Positions 1 through 11,689 of a DNA stretch of 64,000 bases are shown here, one piece after another. Origin of the DNA: Schistocerca nitens. Taxonomy: Eukaryota > Arthropoda > Insecta > Orthoptera > Acrididae. The position numbers and the translations under genes were made by a program. The stretch covers positions 618,627,000 through 618,690,999 of the forward strand of contig NC_064617.1 in the NCBI RefSeq assembly GCF_023898315.1, read 5' to 3'. Below the pieces are notes generated by a model, which ran no database searches, had not been told where the DNA came from, and saw only the letters and a program-made list of their open reading frames with translations. Within the stretch, counting starts at the first letter, position 1; each line of letters starts with the position of its first letter.

Positions 1-140
1 TTTTAGGTCCCATGTATTCCGATATCGACACAAGATTGGTAGATATGTGAATAGTGGTTTACAAAGTGCTTATCTATCAACCATGAATCAACAGGATAAT
101 AGTACCAATAAAACAGAGACGCGTTCTAGACTCCCAGGTG

Positions 141-192
141 GGACAGCCAATGGGGAGGTGGCCATGAGAAGAAGGTGGAATAATCAATGATG
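141..192 (+). repeat. Short fragment of LINE-B leader
   Basis: About 50 bases, from the GGACAGCCAATGGGGAGG segment onward, resemble the untranslated leader of the LINE-B copy near 46,213-46,262, which reads GGACTGCCAACGTGGAGG followed by a similar CCATG and GAATAA context. It lies just upstream of the LINE-A ORF1 remnant. It may be a chimaeric junction or a shared leader. The match is short and was aligned by eye. Confidence 0.4.
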
Positions 193-197
193 GGATT

Positions 198-1105
198 AGT
201 TCTGCAGTTCTATGCAGTGGCTGTGACAGATGGTTAGACTGGGGGGAATGTTGTGGCAAGGGAATTGTGGAAGTAAATGAGCCGCTTGCATGGTACTGCA
301 GAGTATGTTCAAGAGATATAAAAATAGCTGAACAGAAAGGGGAGATTAGATCCCTTAAGGCTGAATTTGATAGTGCTCGGGGGGAACTAATGAGATTTGG
401 GAGGGGGGAGAGAAGGATGAAAGTGGTAGCAAGGAACAGGTGCTACAGAAAGAGAACAGTATCTGACAGTTTCATCATTGGCACAAACAACAGATTTGCC
501 TTGCGACCTCAGTTAATTAAGAAAGAGGCTCAGGTATATGTAAGTGTAGTTAATACTTTACACACTTTCACCAGGAAACCTACTATTTAAAAAAAAGTAG
601 AAAGTAGGAGGAAAGTCCTTTCGTTAGCTGGTAGCCATGGAAGAGGTGTGGTCCAAATCTTGCAGGAAAATTTAGGTGACAGAGACCAGGTCACAAATGT
701 TTTCAAGCCCAATGCATGTCTTAGCCAAGTGATGGAGGATGTAGGATTATTCTGCAAGGGTGTCACAAAGCAGGATCATGTTGCGACGGTTGGTAGAATG
801 GGAAGCAGTGTCGATAGGGCTACACTATTGAGTGTGACAAGGTAAAAATAGCATTTCCAATGACCCATACAAATGTAGCCTTTGCTGCTTTCATGCAGTA
901 TGATTGGCCCTAATAGAACAACTCTTTCAGGAGGGTCAATGTGAAGCTAGATCAGCTGCTTTAGGTGGCTATTTCCTCAGGCACATGCATGGTTCCTGTT
1001 GATGCTTTTGGTATGTGGGACTTCACAAGGCATGGCCTGCATATCAACAGGAAAGGGAAGGATAAATTGACTGGGATGACAGCAAAATGTTAAAGGGGCA
1101 AGCAC
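198..1105 (+). pseudogene. LINE-A ORF1 remnant (zinc finger plus SGNH-like)
   Basis: Broken ORF1 of LINE-A. Around 207-330 a cysteine-rich segment (LCSGCDRW, GECC, WYCRVC) resembles a PHD-type zinc finger. The segment VTNVFKPNACLSQVM with GRMGSSVDR lies at about 690-820. At 1,016-1,069 WDFTRHGLHINRKGK matches the terminal His block of the SGNH/GDSL esterase-like ORF1 proteins of some CR1-type elements, which are thought to bind RNA or lipid for particle assembly. Stops and frame changes separate the pieces: two open stretches (267-590 and 648-845) are in different contexts, and the His block lies outside both. No intact start can be chosen. Family role is from known LINE biology and the domain calls are by eye. 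Confidence 0.65.
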
Positions 1106-1289
1106 TGAAACTCATGGGAGTACCTCTTTTCTATTTTAAGATCAGTGTCGAATGATTTAACATCGAATGATAATAAGCTTGATGAGAAGTTCGACAAAGC
1201 AGGTACTAGAGATTTTAAAACATCACAAGATCCTCATAAAAGCACAGTGAAAATTATTGTTAGAACGTAACAAGTTTCTCATAAAAGCA

Positions 1290-4140
1290 CAGTGGAAAAT
1301 AATGTTAGAAAATTGTATCAAAATATCAGGTGATTAAAAAACAAACTAGATGAGCTTCTTGTTTATTTATAATGTTTAGAAACTGAGGGTGGAATAGACC
1401 TACTGTGCCTGTCTGAACAACTCATAGTCATAAATGCGGAAAAAGAAAAATGTAGATAGATAGATGCTTTCAGATCATGTAAGTAGAGACACTATGGGGA
1501 GAGGAATTGCCATATATGTTAAAATTTGACATAGTGTGAGAAACTCATAAACTAAAACATTTTATGTTGAGCAACATGTAGAAGCCTGTGCATGTGAGCG
1601 TAAACTAAAGAATGGTACTTTCAAATTGTAGCTGTGTGTAGGTTCCCATTAGGAAATTTTCAGCAGTTTTTGTAAAACTTGAATTCTATTTTGTGCAATC
1701 TGTCAGGCAGAAGGAAGCAAATTATTGCTTGTGGGGATGTCAATGTAGATTTCCTGAAAGAGTTCGATAGAAAGCTTATCTTGAAGTATTACTTGGTTCT
1801 TTCAATTTGATGTCAGTTATTCAGTTTCCTACTTGGGTGGTACAGGAAAGGAGCACACTGATAGATAATTTTTATACGTGAAGATAAATGTAATAAAATA
1901 AAAAAATTCCTGTAAAGAATGGTCTTTTTGATCATGATGCACAGCTAGTGACGGTATATGACATAGGTCCATACAGTAATGCAAAACAGTTCTCCAAAAT
2001 AGTACATTCAATAAACATTTTAAGAATTGAAAATTTTATGGAAAGCTTGCAACAGTTACACTTGGATGAGGCGTTCAAGGAACCTGATGCTAATATAAAA
2101 CTTAATCTACTTCATAATGCCTTTGTGAGTGTATTTGAAAAGTTTCTCAAGAAAACAGTGAAACGTTATTGTAAGCCATGGATTACAAAAGGGGTAAAAA
2201 TATCTAGTAAACTGAAAAGGGAAATGTATCTTATAGCTAGAAGGAGTAATGATCCAGAAAAAGCCAAACATTATAAAAAGTACTGCACTATGTTAAGAAA
2301 AGTTATTAAAAAGTCCAGATGTATGTGGATTGTGTCTGATATTAGCACCTCTAATAAAAAAATTAAAAGAATTTGCAATATAGTTTAAAGGGAAAAAGGG
2401 AAAATCAGAGAACTGGAAGACTATTTGTATCAAACTAAATTGAAAAGTTTGTTAACAAAAAGTCAGAGGTAGAAAATATTTTAATAATCATTTTTAAATG
2501 TTATAGAGAAAATAGGATCAAGTTATCGATTAGACAATCTAAGGCTTTGTATGGAAGAGGAAATATCTATGCTATTTGACAAAATTTAAATTCAATCCAC
2601 CACACCTATTGAAATTAGGAAAATGACAAATTCACTCAAAAGTGAAAGCTCACATGGAACTGATGGCATTTCCAACTAAGTGAGTACTAAAAGCTAGTTC
2701 CCAATACCTAAGTAGGATTCCCAGCCACATGTTTAGTAGATCAGTGAAACAGGTCAATTTTTCAGATGCACTGAAATATGCTATTGTTAAACCATTGCAT
2801 AAAAAAGGGGTAGGTCTGATGCTAACAACTACCACCCAATCTCACTTCTGACAGCTTTATCCAAAATTCTTGAAAAAGTAATGTATCCAAGAGCAGCTTC
2901 ACATATTTGTAAAAATGAAGTACTAATAAGTTGTCAGTTAGGTTTTCAGAAAGTCCTCTCAACAGAAGATGTTATATATGCTTTCACTCATCAAATACTC
3001 GTATTAAATGCTCCGAATAACTAAACATCACTCATTTGGGTATTTTGTGACCTCTCAGTGGCTTTTTACTGTGAATCATGAAATTCTTCTAGATAAGCTT
3101 AAGAATTGTGTTACAAGTGGAACAGTCTACAAATGGCTTAATTAATACTTAACTGGAAGACTGCAGAAGGTTGAAATTAATAGTACAGATAGTCTGCAAG
3201 AATCAGCAGAGTCCTCAAACTGTGGAGTATCAAGAATGGTGTACCAAGGCATTCATTCTTGGTCCCTTATTGTTCTCAATATATATTAATGATTTGCCAT
3301 TATATATTCATGAAGATGCAAAGCTAGTTCTTTTCGCTGTTCACACAAGTATAGTAATGACACCCAACAAACAAGAATTAACTGAGTAAATTGTAAACAA
3401 TGTCTTTCAGAAAATTATTAGGTACTTCTCTGCAAATGGACTCTCACTAAATGTTGCGAAAACACAGTATATACAATTATGTTCAGTAAATGCCATAACA
3501 CCATTAATAAATATAGACTTTGAACAGAAGTCCGTTGCTAAGGCAAGATATTTAAAATATCTGGGTCTGTGCACTGATGAGAAACTGAATTGGAAGAAAC
3601 ACATTGATGATCTGCTGAAATGGTTAAGTCCAGCTACTTATGCTATTACGGTTATTGCAAATTTTGATGATAAACGTATCAGTAAATTAGCCTACTATGC
3701 ATATTTTCGTTCACTGCTTTCATATGGCGTTATATTTTCGGGTAACTCATTATTAAGAAAAAAAGAATTCATTGCTCAAAGGCGTGCAATCAAAATAATA
3801 GCTGGAGCCCATCCAAGATCATCTTGCAGACATTTATTTAAGGAATTCGGTATATTCACAGTACCTTCGCGATACATATATTCACTTACGAAATTTTTTT
3901 ATTAATAACCCTTCCCAACTCAAAAGTAATAGCGACGTTCATAGCTACAACACTAGAAGAAAGGATGATCTTCACTATTCTGGGTTAAAAGTCACTTTGG
4001 CATAGAAATGGCTGAATTATGAAGCCACATAGGATTAAAGCTGTTACAGATAGCCAACCAACATTTAAAAACAAATTAAAAGAATTTCTGAATGACAGCG
4101 CCTTTTATTCAATATATGAATTTTTAGGTATGAAGTAGTA
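1290..4140 (+). pseudogene. LINE-A endonuclease-reverse transcriptase remnant
   Basis: Broken ORF2. The endonuclease shows an IDLLCLSEQ-type block near 1,393 and ACGDVNVDF at 1,727-1,753, the usual GDFN-like site. A linker at 1,948-2,388 includes PWITKGVKISSKLKREMY and is the longest open piece (146 codons). RT blocks follow: NNYHPISLLTALSKILEKVM near 2,824, and LGPLLFSIYINDLP near 3,270. FAVHTSIV near 3,331 stands where an active RT has FADD, so the catalytic Asp pair is lost. The C-terminal thumb region (YLKYLGLCTDEKLNWKKHI, YFRSLLSYGVIF) runs to about 3,900. At least ten frame breaks separate these. The element cannot make its own polymerase. Confidence 0.8.
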
Positions 4141-4274
4141 AGTGTAAAAAAATTATATTGTTTGATGAAATCGCATGTCAAACTTATAATTTCCACATCA
4201 TCACGAAATGTCATATTCATGATATCTGCAACAGTTATTAATGTAATGCACTGTAATAACGTTTACGTATCAAA

Positions 4275-6990
4275 GCATGCAATGTCAGAACTTCGAACGT
4301 ATAATGAAAGTTAAAAAATGCGAAAAGGGGGATTCAAAGGCTGAATCTAGATAGAGTGGGAGTCAATGAAGTGAAATGCAAAGAAGGTAAAAATTTCTGG
4401 TCAGACGAATGTACGGTAATATCAACAGCAGCAGAAAATGGTACAACGGGAGTAGGATTCGTTATGAATAGGAAGGTAGGACAGAGAGTGTGTTACTGCG
4501 AGCAGTTCAGTGACAGGATTATTATCATCAGATTCGACAGCAAACTAAAGCCGACAACTACAGTGCTGGCATACAAGCTAACGTAGCAAGCAGAAGATGA
4601 AGGAAGAGATAGAGGAAGTATATGAGGATATCGAACGGGTAGCGCAATAAGTAAAGGGAGACGAAAATTTATAGTCATGGGGGACTGGAATGCGGTTGTA
4701 GGGCAATGAGTAGAAGAAAGCGTCACGGAAGAACGTGCGCCCAGCAGGGGGACGACTAATTGAGTTCTGCCATAAATTTCAGATGGTAATAGCGAATACT
4801 CTGTTGAAGAGTCGCAAGAGGATGAGGTGTCATTGGAAAAGAGCCAGAAACACGGGAAGGTTCCAGCTGGATTGTATTAAGGTCACATAGAAGTTCCGAA
4901 TTCGTATATTGAACTATTGGGCATACCCAGGTGCCGACATAGACTTACTCTACAATTTAGTAATCATGAAGAGTGGACTGAAGTTTAAGAGAATCGCTGG
5001 AAAGAATCAATGTGTAAGGAAGTGTTGTAATGAAGTACTTAGGAATGAAGAAACGCGGTTGAAGTTTGCTAGGGATGTAGATATCGCGATAAAGACTGCA
5101 ATAGTAGAAGTGGGCATCTAACAGATGAAATACTTCAATTGGCTGATAACAGAAGGCACAATTAAAATTTCATGGAAAGACAAGAATACAGCAATATAAA
5201 TCCGTTAGGAATGAACCAAATACGAAGTGTAGGGTAGCCAAGGTGATATGACTGCGGTACGCATGTGAAGAAATCTAAGAAGCAATGATCCTCGGGAGGA
5301 CTGACACAGCGTATCGTTAAGTCGAAACAACATTCGGTAAAAATTGAAAGCAATGGGGTGCTTACTAAAAGTTTAATGGGAATTCTACTGTTAAGCGCAG
5401 AGGGCAGAGCGGATGGGTGGAAAGAGTACATTGAAGGCGTATAAGAGAGGGAAGACTTGTCTGATGATGTGACAGAAGAAGAAAGAGAAGTCGATACGAA
5501 TGACACAGGGGATTCAGAATTAGAGTAATAATTTGTAGCGACTCAGGAAGACTTCAGAACAGATCTACATCTATACTCCGCGAGCCACCTTACGGTGTGA
5601 GGCAGAAGGGATAAATACATTCCATCAGAATTTCTAAAATCATTGGGAGAATGGAAACCAGATGGCTACTCAAATTGGTATGTAGAATCTATGAGACTGG
5701 TGACATACCATCAGACTTCCGTAAAAATATAATCCATACAATCCCGAAGGTAGTAAGGGCAGGTAACTTCGGAAACTATAGCACAGTCGGCTTAACAGCT
5801 TACGCATCCAAGTTGCTGACAAGAATAATATACAGGAGAAGAGAAAAGTAAATTTACCATCAGTTAAATGACTACCGGTTTGGTTTTAGGAAAGGTAAAG
5901 GTACCAGAGAGGCATTTCTGATGTTTGGCTTGATGAAGAAACCAAAGCACAAGAATAATTAGAATTCCTCATCCCAGAAAAGTGTTGGACAGTTAAATTG
6001 GAGCAAAACGTTCGGAATTCTGAGAAAAATAGGAATAAACTATAGGGAAAGGCGAGTAATATAATTTGTTTACAAGAACCAAGAGGGGACAATAAGACTG
6101 GAAGACCCAGAGCGAATTGCTGGGATTAAAAAGACAGGGATGCAGACTATCACCCCTCCTGTTATGTCTGTACATCGAAGAAGACATGACGGAAATAAAA
6201 GATAGGTTCAAGAGTGGGTGTAAAATTCATGGCGAAAGGGTATGAATGGTAGGATCGCTAATGTCATAGCTATTGTCAGTGAATGCGAAGAAGAATAACA
6301 GGATCTTTTTGATGAAGTGAACAGTCTGGTGAGAACGGAATATGGATAGAGAGAACCGTCAAAAGACAAAGGAAATGACATTTAGCGGAAATGAGAATAG
6401 CGAGAAACTTAACATCAAAGTAGACGACGTTAAGGAATTATGTTACCCCAGAAGCAAAATAACCCATAGCGGAAGAAGAAAGGATGACATTAGAAACAGT
6501 CTAGCACAGACAAAGAGGGCATTCCTGACCAAGAGAATTCTACTGGTATCAAACATAGGCCTTAATTCGAGGATGAAATTTCTGAGGCTGCACATTTGGA
6601 GCACAGCTTATATGGTATTGAATCATCGACAGTGGAAAAATTTCAACATAAAAGAATTGAAGCGTTTGAGATGTGGTGCTACAGAAAAACGTTGAAAATT
6701 GGGTTTAGTGATAAGATAAAGAATGAGAAGGATCTCCGCAGACTCGGTGAAGTAGTAAGGTACGTGATCGTGGGACATGTGTCACGACATCAGAGAATAA
6801 CCTACATGTTATTACAGGGAGCTGAAGAGGGTGGAAACTACAGGGAAAGACAGAGTTTTTAATACAACCAACAATTCTAGCGGTGCTACTTCTCTGTACA
6901 CAACATCGCCGTCCGCTGCTGAGGACGTGGCGTGCAAGTACTACCCGGAAATGAAGAGGTTAGCGCAGGAGAGGAATTCGTGGAGGGCCG
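4275..6990 (+). pseudogene. LINE-B copy 1 endonuclease-RT pseudogene
   Basis: The reading frame is recognisable only in pieces. Endonuclease: SGSQ/SEMQ-type start near 4,360, MGDWNAVVG at 4,677-4,703 (catalytic GDWN box), and AYPGADIDLLYNLVIM at about 4,922-4,970, corresponding to the usual YPGAD..SDHNLV block with the SDH changed. RT: IYETGDIPSDFRKNIIHTIP at about 5,687-5,746, YRRREK at 5,831, FGFRKGKGTREAF near 5,880. The tail region FLTKRILLVSNIGLNSRMKF lies at 6,520-6,580 and WYRKT-like sequence at 6,680. The central palm with FADD is badly decayed. Not functional. Confidence 0.75.
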
Positions 6991-7018
6991 CATCAAACCA
7001 GACAGAAGACTAAAAGAA
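4275..7018 (+). mobile_element. LINE-B copy 1: 5'-truncated endonuclease-RT retrotransposon
   Basis: This is a second non-LTR family. It starts abruptly at the conserved AATGTCAGAA of the endonuclease, lacking the roughly 450-base leader that the copy at 45.8 kb retains, as expected for 5' truncation during reverse transcription. The 3' end carries GGAGAGGAATTCGTGG and CATCAAACCAG (6,968-7,003), shared with the copy at 48,522. The endonuclease resembles proteins labelled 'craniofacial development protein 2-like' in arthropod genomes. I do not assign a formal clade. Confidence 0.8.
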
Positions 7019-7462
7019 ACCTTATTCATGTTGTCATGTAGTCTTTATTCCTATAATTACTGTATAATGTCGACCGTGAAGTCTAAATTTCGATCCATAG
7101 ATCTATAACATCGAGGAGATGAGATTTGGAAGGTAAGAAAAATCATGACGTAGGTGGCTATGGAGCACATCTTACCCCTGCTTTCTGACCAATGGTTTGC
7201 TCCTGTACATCGTAGTACGGACCGTTTTCTAAAAATTTTGTGAGCATTTTACTTCAGGCTCTGCAACGTAGAAGGGAGCACTGACGTTGGCGTCACTACT
7301 TATTAAAATCGATAAAATAAACGAATTACGACAACTGCATCAAAATAAAATGGTGGGGTATGTAAAATAAGATCAGCTCTATTGGGGTAGAACATTTCTA
7401 AGTCACAGTCATAAGGCGACATGTCAGTTCACCGAATCGTACACTTATTACCTCCTCACTTC
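7019..7462. other. Anonymous spacer
   Basis: Between the LINE-B 3' end and the next SINE I see no open frame or recognised repeat. It contains TATA-like and AT-rich stretches only. Confidence 0.5.
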
Positions 7463-7474
7463 TCCTCCTTTTCC

Positions 7475-7674
7475 GTGGTCGTGCGGTAGCGTTCTCGCTT
7501 CCCACGCCCGGGTTCCCGGGTTCGATTCCCGGCGGGGTCAGGGATTTTCTCTGCCTCGTGATGGCTGGGTGTTGTGTGCTGTCCTTAGGTTAGTTAGGTT
7601 TAAGTAGTTCTAAGTTCTAGGGGACTTATGACCACAGCAGTTGAGTCCCATAGTGCTCAGAGCCATTTGAACCA
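7475..7674 (+). mobile_element. SINE-1, tRNA-headed, with 12-bp TSD
   Basis: This is a short interspersed element with an RNA polymerase III promoter: an A-box-like TGGTCGTGCGG at 7,476-7,486 and a perfect B box GGTTCGATTCC at 7,519-7,529. The tail AGTGCTCAGAGCCATTTGAA is shared with copies at 22.7, 28.2 and 29.4 kb. It is flanked by an exact 12-base duplication, TCCTCCTTTTCC, at 7,463-7,474 and 7,675-7,686, showing insertion by LINE-type target-primed reverse transcription. The exact TSD suggests a fairly young insertion. Confidence 0.9.
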
Positions 7675-7802
7675 TCCTCCTTTTCCATTAGCAGCACTTT
7701 CTTAATGTTTCAGGTCTGAACAAATACCTGGTTTGCCGCACCAAAACCCAGTTGTAACTCAAGACAGATACATACAACCCCCTCCCCCCTTCCCCCCTCC
7801 CA

Positions 7803-7804
<2 letters not shown>

Positions 7805-7845
<41 letters not shown>

Positions 7846-7880
7846 CGCGCGCGCGCGCGTGCGCACACGCGCACACACAC
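7805..7880. repeat. CA/CG alternating microsatellite
   Basis: A run of (CA)n, then (CG)n, then mixed GC/CA dinucleotides: about 75 bases of almost strictly alternating pyrimidine-purine. It abuts the upstream edge of the 5' LTR-like repeat. Confidence 0.95.
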
Positions 7881-7882
7881 TC

Positions 7883-8991
7883 TGTATTGATCCTTTGGCA
7901 GCGAGAAAAATTTATTTATGGTTCACATGAATGTAATGAAACGAACTGTTATTCTGTGCACAAAAGAGAACGTGAAACTACGTATGAATTATCTCACTTC
8001 GATGTACAGCAGTGTCGATTTTTCAAGACAATGGAAACTACGTTTTGGAATAAAGATACTGTGGTCTACGAAAACAACAGAAATATATTTTCGTAATCTT
8101 TTTACTCTGGTTTGAATCTTTCTACGAGCAAGACGTGGATGGAGACATATGTATCTTGTAACGTATTTCTTGTAAATACATGCTGTTATTGATAGCACAA
8201 CCACATATTACAGTAGCATTAGCATTCCTTCATGTATGAAAATTTGATTGTGAATTTTCCAGAGATTAATAATGCGCGGTACAGCGCGAGCTGCAATTAG
8301 TATTGTTGGCCGCCAATTGCAAGACGGCTGATCTTTTTCTAAATGACTCAAATATTGCGTGGCGTAAAGCCAAAAGGAGATGGTTTACAATTAATTCCTT
8401 GAATAAGCAGACTAAAATCAGGGTAATCTGATTCATTTTGCAAAGAGTAGTATCGATATCAAAACAGATTCTAGTAGTTGCCGCTTCACGGCTATCTTTT
8501 GTTCAAGTAACAAGATTTTTCACAGTTGAGAAAGTGCTTACCTTTGATTTAATAATAAGTGCACCACGCAAAAGGTGTTTCTTCATACGAACCGACGAAA
8601 GTATAAATTATTATTCTAGCTAAAAGACATTCCATTACAGCCCTAAGATATTTCTAAAAGTAAACGATTAAGGTGCTACACAGCGATTTGTTCCTAATCT
8701 ATTTTTCGTCTATACAGACACTCTAAAGTGATTTATTTATTGGGAAATTGAATATAGAAAGCCTGAGCTGTATCTAAGATGAAATTACTTGCCCGTAGAA
8801 TGAAACCGTTGTGAATATGTTGTAGGTAGGTAGTCTCATGTGACCTTACGATCTGTTATTAACAGCACAAGTGTACTCACAACTATTGTTGAGTGACTCC
8901 TACCCACACACGATACACACACACGTAAAAAGACTCCACACTGACTCTACAACGAATCTACACACACATGTACATACAAAAAATCACTACA
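7883..8991 (+). repeat. 5' LTR-like direct repeat
   Basis: Non-coding. It aligns along its length with 19,241-20,463. Shared blocks include TTTATTTATG, GGCCGCCA, GATGGTTTACAATTAATT, TTTTTCACAGTT, CATTCCATTACA and the CA-rich end with CGATA-CACACAC. It begins at a TG right after the microsatellite and ends in CA. The downstream copy has about 110 extra bases near 19,590-19,740. An alternative reading is a dispersed repeat unrelated to the gag-pol. Confidence 0.7.
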
Positions 8992-8992
8992 C

Positions 8993-9012
8993 TGGCACCC
9001 ATATGGTGGGAT
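8993..9012 (+). promoter_or_regulatory. Candidate primer binding site
   Basis: TGGCACCCATATGGTGGGAT starts one base after the LTR end. Retroviral-type primer sites begin with TGG (complement of the tRNA CCA end). It resembles the Lys-type TGGCGCCCAACGTGGGG pattern but with differences, so the priming tRNA is not identified. Confidence 0.4.
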
Positions 9013-9482
9013 CAGAAACACGTGTGTGGTACCAGATACACCATTTGTATTTTATTGTAATTTGTGTTGTATTTTCTTTCATGTACACTACTGCCTGCAA
9101 CAACGAGGTTGCAAATTGATAGGCAAGACATTAACCTGAGAGAAGTTGTTGGTAATCAGATCCTGAGCGACACTATAACACTGCATAACATCCAACGCAA
9201 GGATATGGTGGCACGCAACTCCAAGCTTCAATAATAAATGTAATAAGTGTCTGTGTGGGCATGCAATAATTGATATTTTATTTGTGCATTTTCAAAATTT
9301 GCAGTACTGTGTTGGTAACTTATTGATTTAGAAAAATGCTTTTGTAGTTTATCATCATAGAGTAGGGATTAGTAGTGGGAGTGACTTTTTATTTAGATTA
9401 TTGTGGCGCTTCAGTGTGTTAATCTTTCTTGTGACTTGTATTTTTGATTGTATACTGTGCATAGTGCATTTAGGTATCCAGC

Positions 9483-11510
9483 ATGGGTAGACCTATGAGG
9501 TAAGTAAAGTTAGAGGAAGGTAATTTGACAGAATCATAGCAAACTGAAACATAGTATAATATCGCGGAATTCCAGACTTTGGAAACAGAGGAATCGGAGA
9601 TCGAAAATCAGATGTGTGGTTTTAGTGTGGGAGCACTGGAACAACAGACAAGCGCCATATTAGATGACGCTACTACCAATACAGCAGAAGCCGTAGCGAC
9701 AGAGGATGTGCTGTTATTTACGACAGAAAACGATTTACTTTATCTGTTGGTACAGAATCTAGACGTGAGAGAGAATATAAAGGAACAGCAAAGGGAAGAA
9801 AGAGAAGATATTAGGGAAATGGAACGAGAGGAATGAGAAAAGGCAAAAGAAAAGGAACGAGAGCAAAGGGTAGGAATACGCGAACCCGAAAGAAATAATA
9901 GGTTGACCGAACAAATAAACAAGGTTCTCTATGATCGCAGTAAGGGTATCGTGGATCCCATAAAGGAGGAAATGTATAGCATACGAACACAAGTGGAAGA
10001 ACTAGTTACTCAAAATAAGGATTTGCCTAGTAACGTAAGTTACCTGGACTCACGAATAGACAGACTAGAAGAAACTAACCAAACAATTGAAGTCCAGGTA
10101 AAAAAGATGTGATGTGGGCGATTTTTACAGCAATCTATACAAGAAAATAGAAACGAAAGTCATCGCAACAGTGCAACGTTTGAACATTGCAGTAAAACGC
10201 GAGAAAGATGACCTTTAAATGAACTGCCACAGAAAACACAGCAGCGTGTGGTTGTGGCAGGCCATGAGACTAACGAGAACAGATTTAGAGAATCTAATGA
10301 AATCCCACATAGTAATTATCGGTATGGAGGAGGAGGAGATTATTGTTTAACGTCCCGTCGACAACGAGGTCATTAGAGACGGAGTACAAGCTCGGATTAG
10401 GGAAGGATGGGGAAGGAAATCGGCCGTGCCCTTTCTAAGGAACCATCCCGGCATTTGCCTGAAGCGATTTAGGGAAATCACGGAAAACCTAAATCAGGAT
10501 GGCCAGACGCGGGATTGAACCGCCGTCCTCCCGAATGCGAGTCCAGTGTGCTAACCACTGCGCCACCTCGCTCGGTCAGTTATCGGTATGGTAACAACCT
10601 CATTGACACTGCACACTGCGAGATTTTAGACTGCCGTTAAGCTGGTAGAAGCAGTTCGAGCAGTGACGAGCATATTGTCGGTACAACAGCCGCTGTTGTT
10701 GCAGCCTTGTCGCATATAAAGAACGGAGAGTTGCTTGTAAGACATATCAATTCCAGATTTTCTTGGAAGAGAAAAAGACGATGCATCCTGTACTTTTCAT
10801 TAAGAGTCTTAGGAATGCGCTGTCTGCTTCCTGGTCAGAGAGGCAAAAGGTCAGTTTGTGATTTCTTTCATAACTGGCGATGCAGCGTTGTAGGCGATGG
10901 AAATCACCGACTCTTGTAAGAACTTCTCGGGTTCGAAAAGTTATTTCTGTCAAGCTTCTGATGTATGTTCAAGATACCTTGAGCATGTAGGTTTACAATC
11001 CCGAACCATACAACCCCAGACAGGGAAACTTACATAGGTACTTTGAAACGTGCTTAAATTAGACTCGGTATGTGGATGAGCCAATGTAACAAATACTGAA
11101 AGGAAAATTAGCAATTGCTATTAGGTGAAACTTTTCTACGTCCCTGATACTCACCTGGGACAGCTTATGGCCACTGTTGTCTAACTTGACCTCATACAGG
11201 AACAGGCAAAGTAAAGCGAAATAAGGACAGTGACATAGTTCATAATAATTTTGACAAAAATAGGTATCAAAACAGAAACAGTCCATGGAAAAACGGACAT
11301 CAAAGAGACAAAGAGCTCAGTGCCTGGGCCAGTGGCAACCACCAAAACCGGCACGAATGTCAAGGATATTATAGAAGTAATAATAAAAATTCCAATGGAA
11401 ATCTTTTTAAGAACGGGAGAAACAATTGTAATGAAAAAAGGAGAAATGAAAGGGCCCATAACGCTTTATTTCAGCCAAAAAATATGAGGGAGATGAATGA
11501 ACAAGGATCA
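9483..11510 (+). pseudogene. Ty3/gypsy gag remnant
   Basis: Structural protein remnant of the 7.9-20.5 kb element. The candidate first ATG at 9,483 reads only six codons before a stop that overlaps a splice-donor-like GTAAGT (9,500-9,505). From 9,579 an acidic, Glu/Arg-rich, coiled-coil-prone segment runs to about 10,110 with one stop. After the SINE, capsid-like sequence (LSASWSERQKVSFVISFITG) occurs near 10,820-10,880 in a changed frame. An Arg/Asn-rich tail (RNSPWKNGHQR, NNCNEKRRNERAHNALFQP) runs from 11,270 to 11,490. No CCHC zinc knuckle is visible, and the basic tail would be the nucleic-acid binder. Multiple breaks mean no functional Gag. Confidence 0.65.
10328..10579 (-). mobile_element. 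SINE-3 inserted in gag, 12-bp TSD
   Basis: Antisense tRNA-headed SINE. On the minus strand the head is at the right end (GGCGCAGTGGTTAGCACACTGG, read in reverse at about 10,545-10,567), with a B-box-like GGTTCAATCCC. The body runs leftward to GTTAAACAATAATCTCC. The target sequence TTATCGGTATGG is duplicated exactly at 10,316-10,327 and 10,580-10,591. A diverged sense copy of the same family lies at 43,131. It interrupts the gag remnant. Confidence 0.9.
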
Positions 11511-11689
11511 AAGGCAGAGCCAGCAAACTGGCGCTCCAACCAAAACAACAATGTAGGAACCATTCTGTGAAAAACATAAATGTTGCACTAATGCCAGCTC
11601 CTAATCACAAACCAGAGTGGGTGCAGCCATAGAATAAGATGCCGCAACATATGCAGCAATCTCGTAGTGTCAGAATAGTAGAATTGGTG

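Larger units (their letters stand above)
196..4265 (+). mobile_element. LINE-A: degenerate CR1/Jockey-like non-LTR retrotransposon
   Basis: This is a nearly complete but heavily mutated non-LTR retrotransposon, which would move by target-primed reverse transcription. In order it carries an ORF1 remnant (zinc-finger-like and SGNH-like parts), an AP-type endonuclease, a linker and a reverse transcriptase. A short 3' untranslated end with ATGTAATGCA-type repeats finishes near 4,260. Every frame is interrupted by stops or shifts, so the copy is dead. LINE-B begins directly downstream at about 4,275. Clade assignment rests on domain order and 3'-end style, not on a phylogeny. Confidence 0.8.

Noticed and set aside
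7475-7545. Functional tRNA gene
   Set aside because: A and B boxes are present but the sequence continues into a SINE body with TSDs and lacks a complete cloverleaf.
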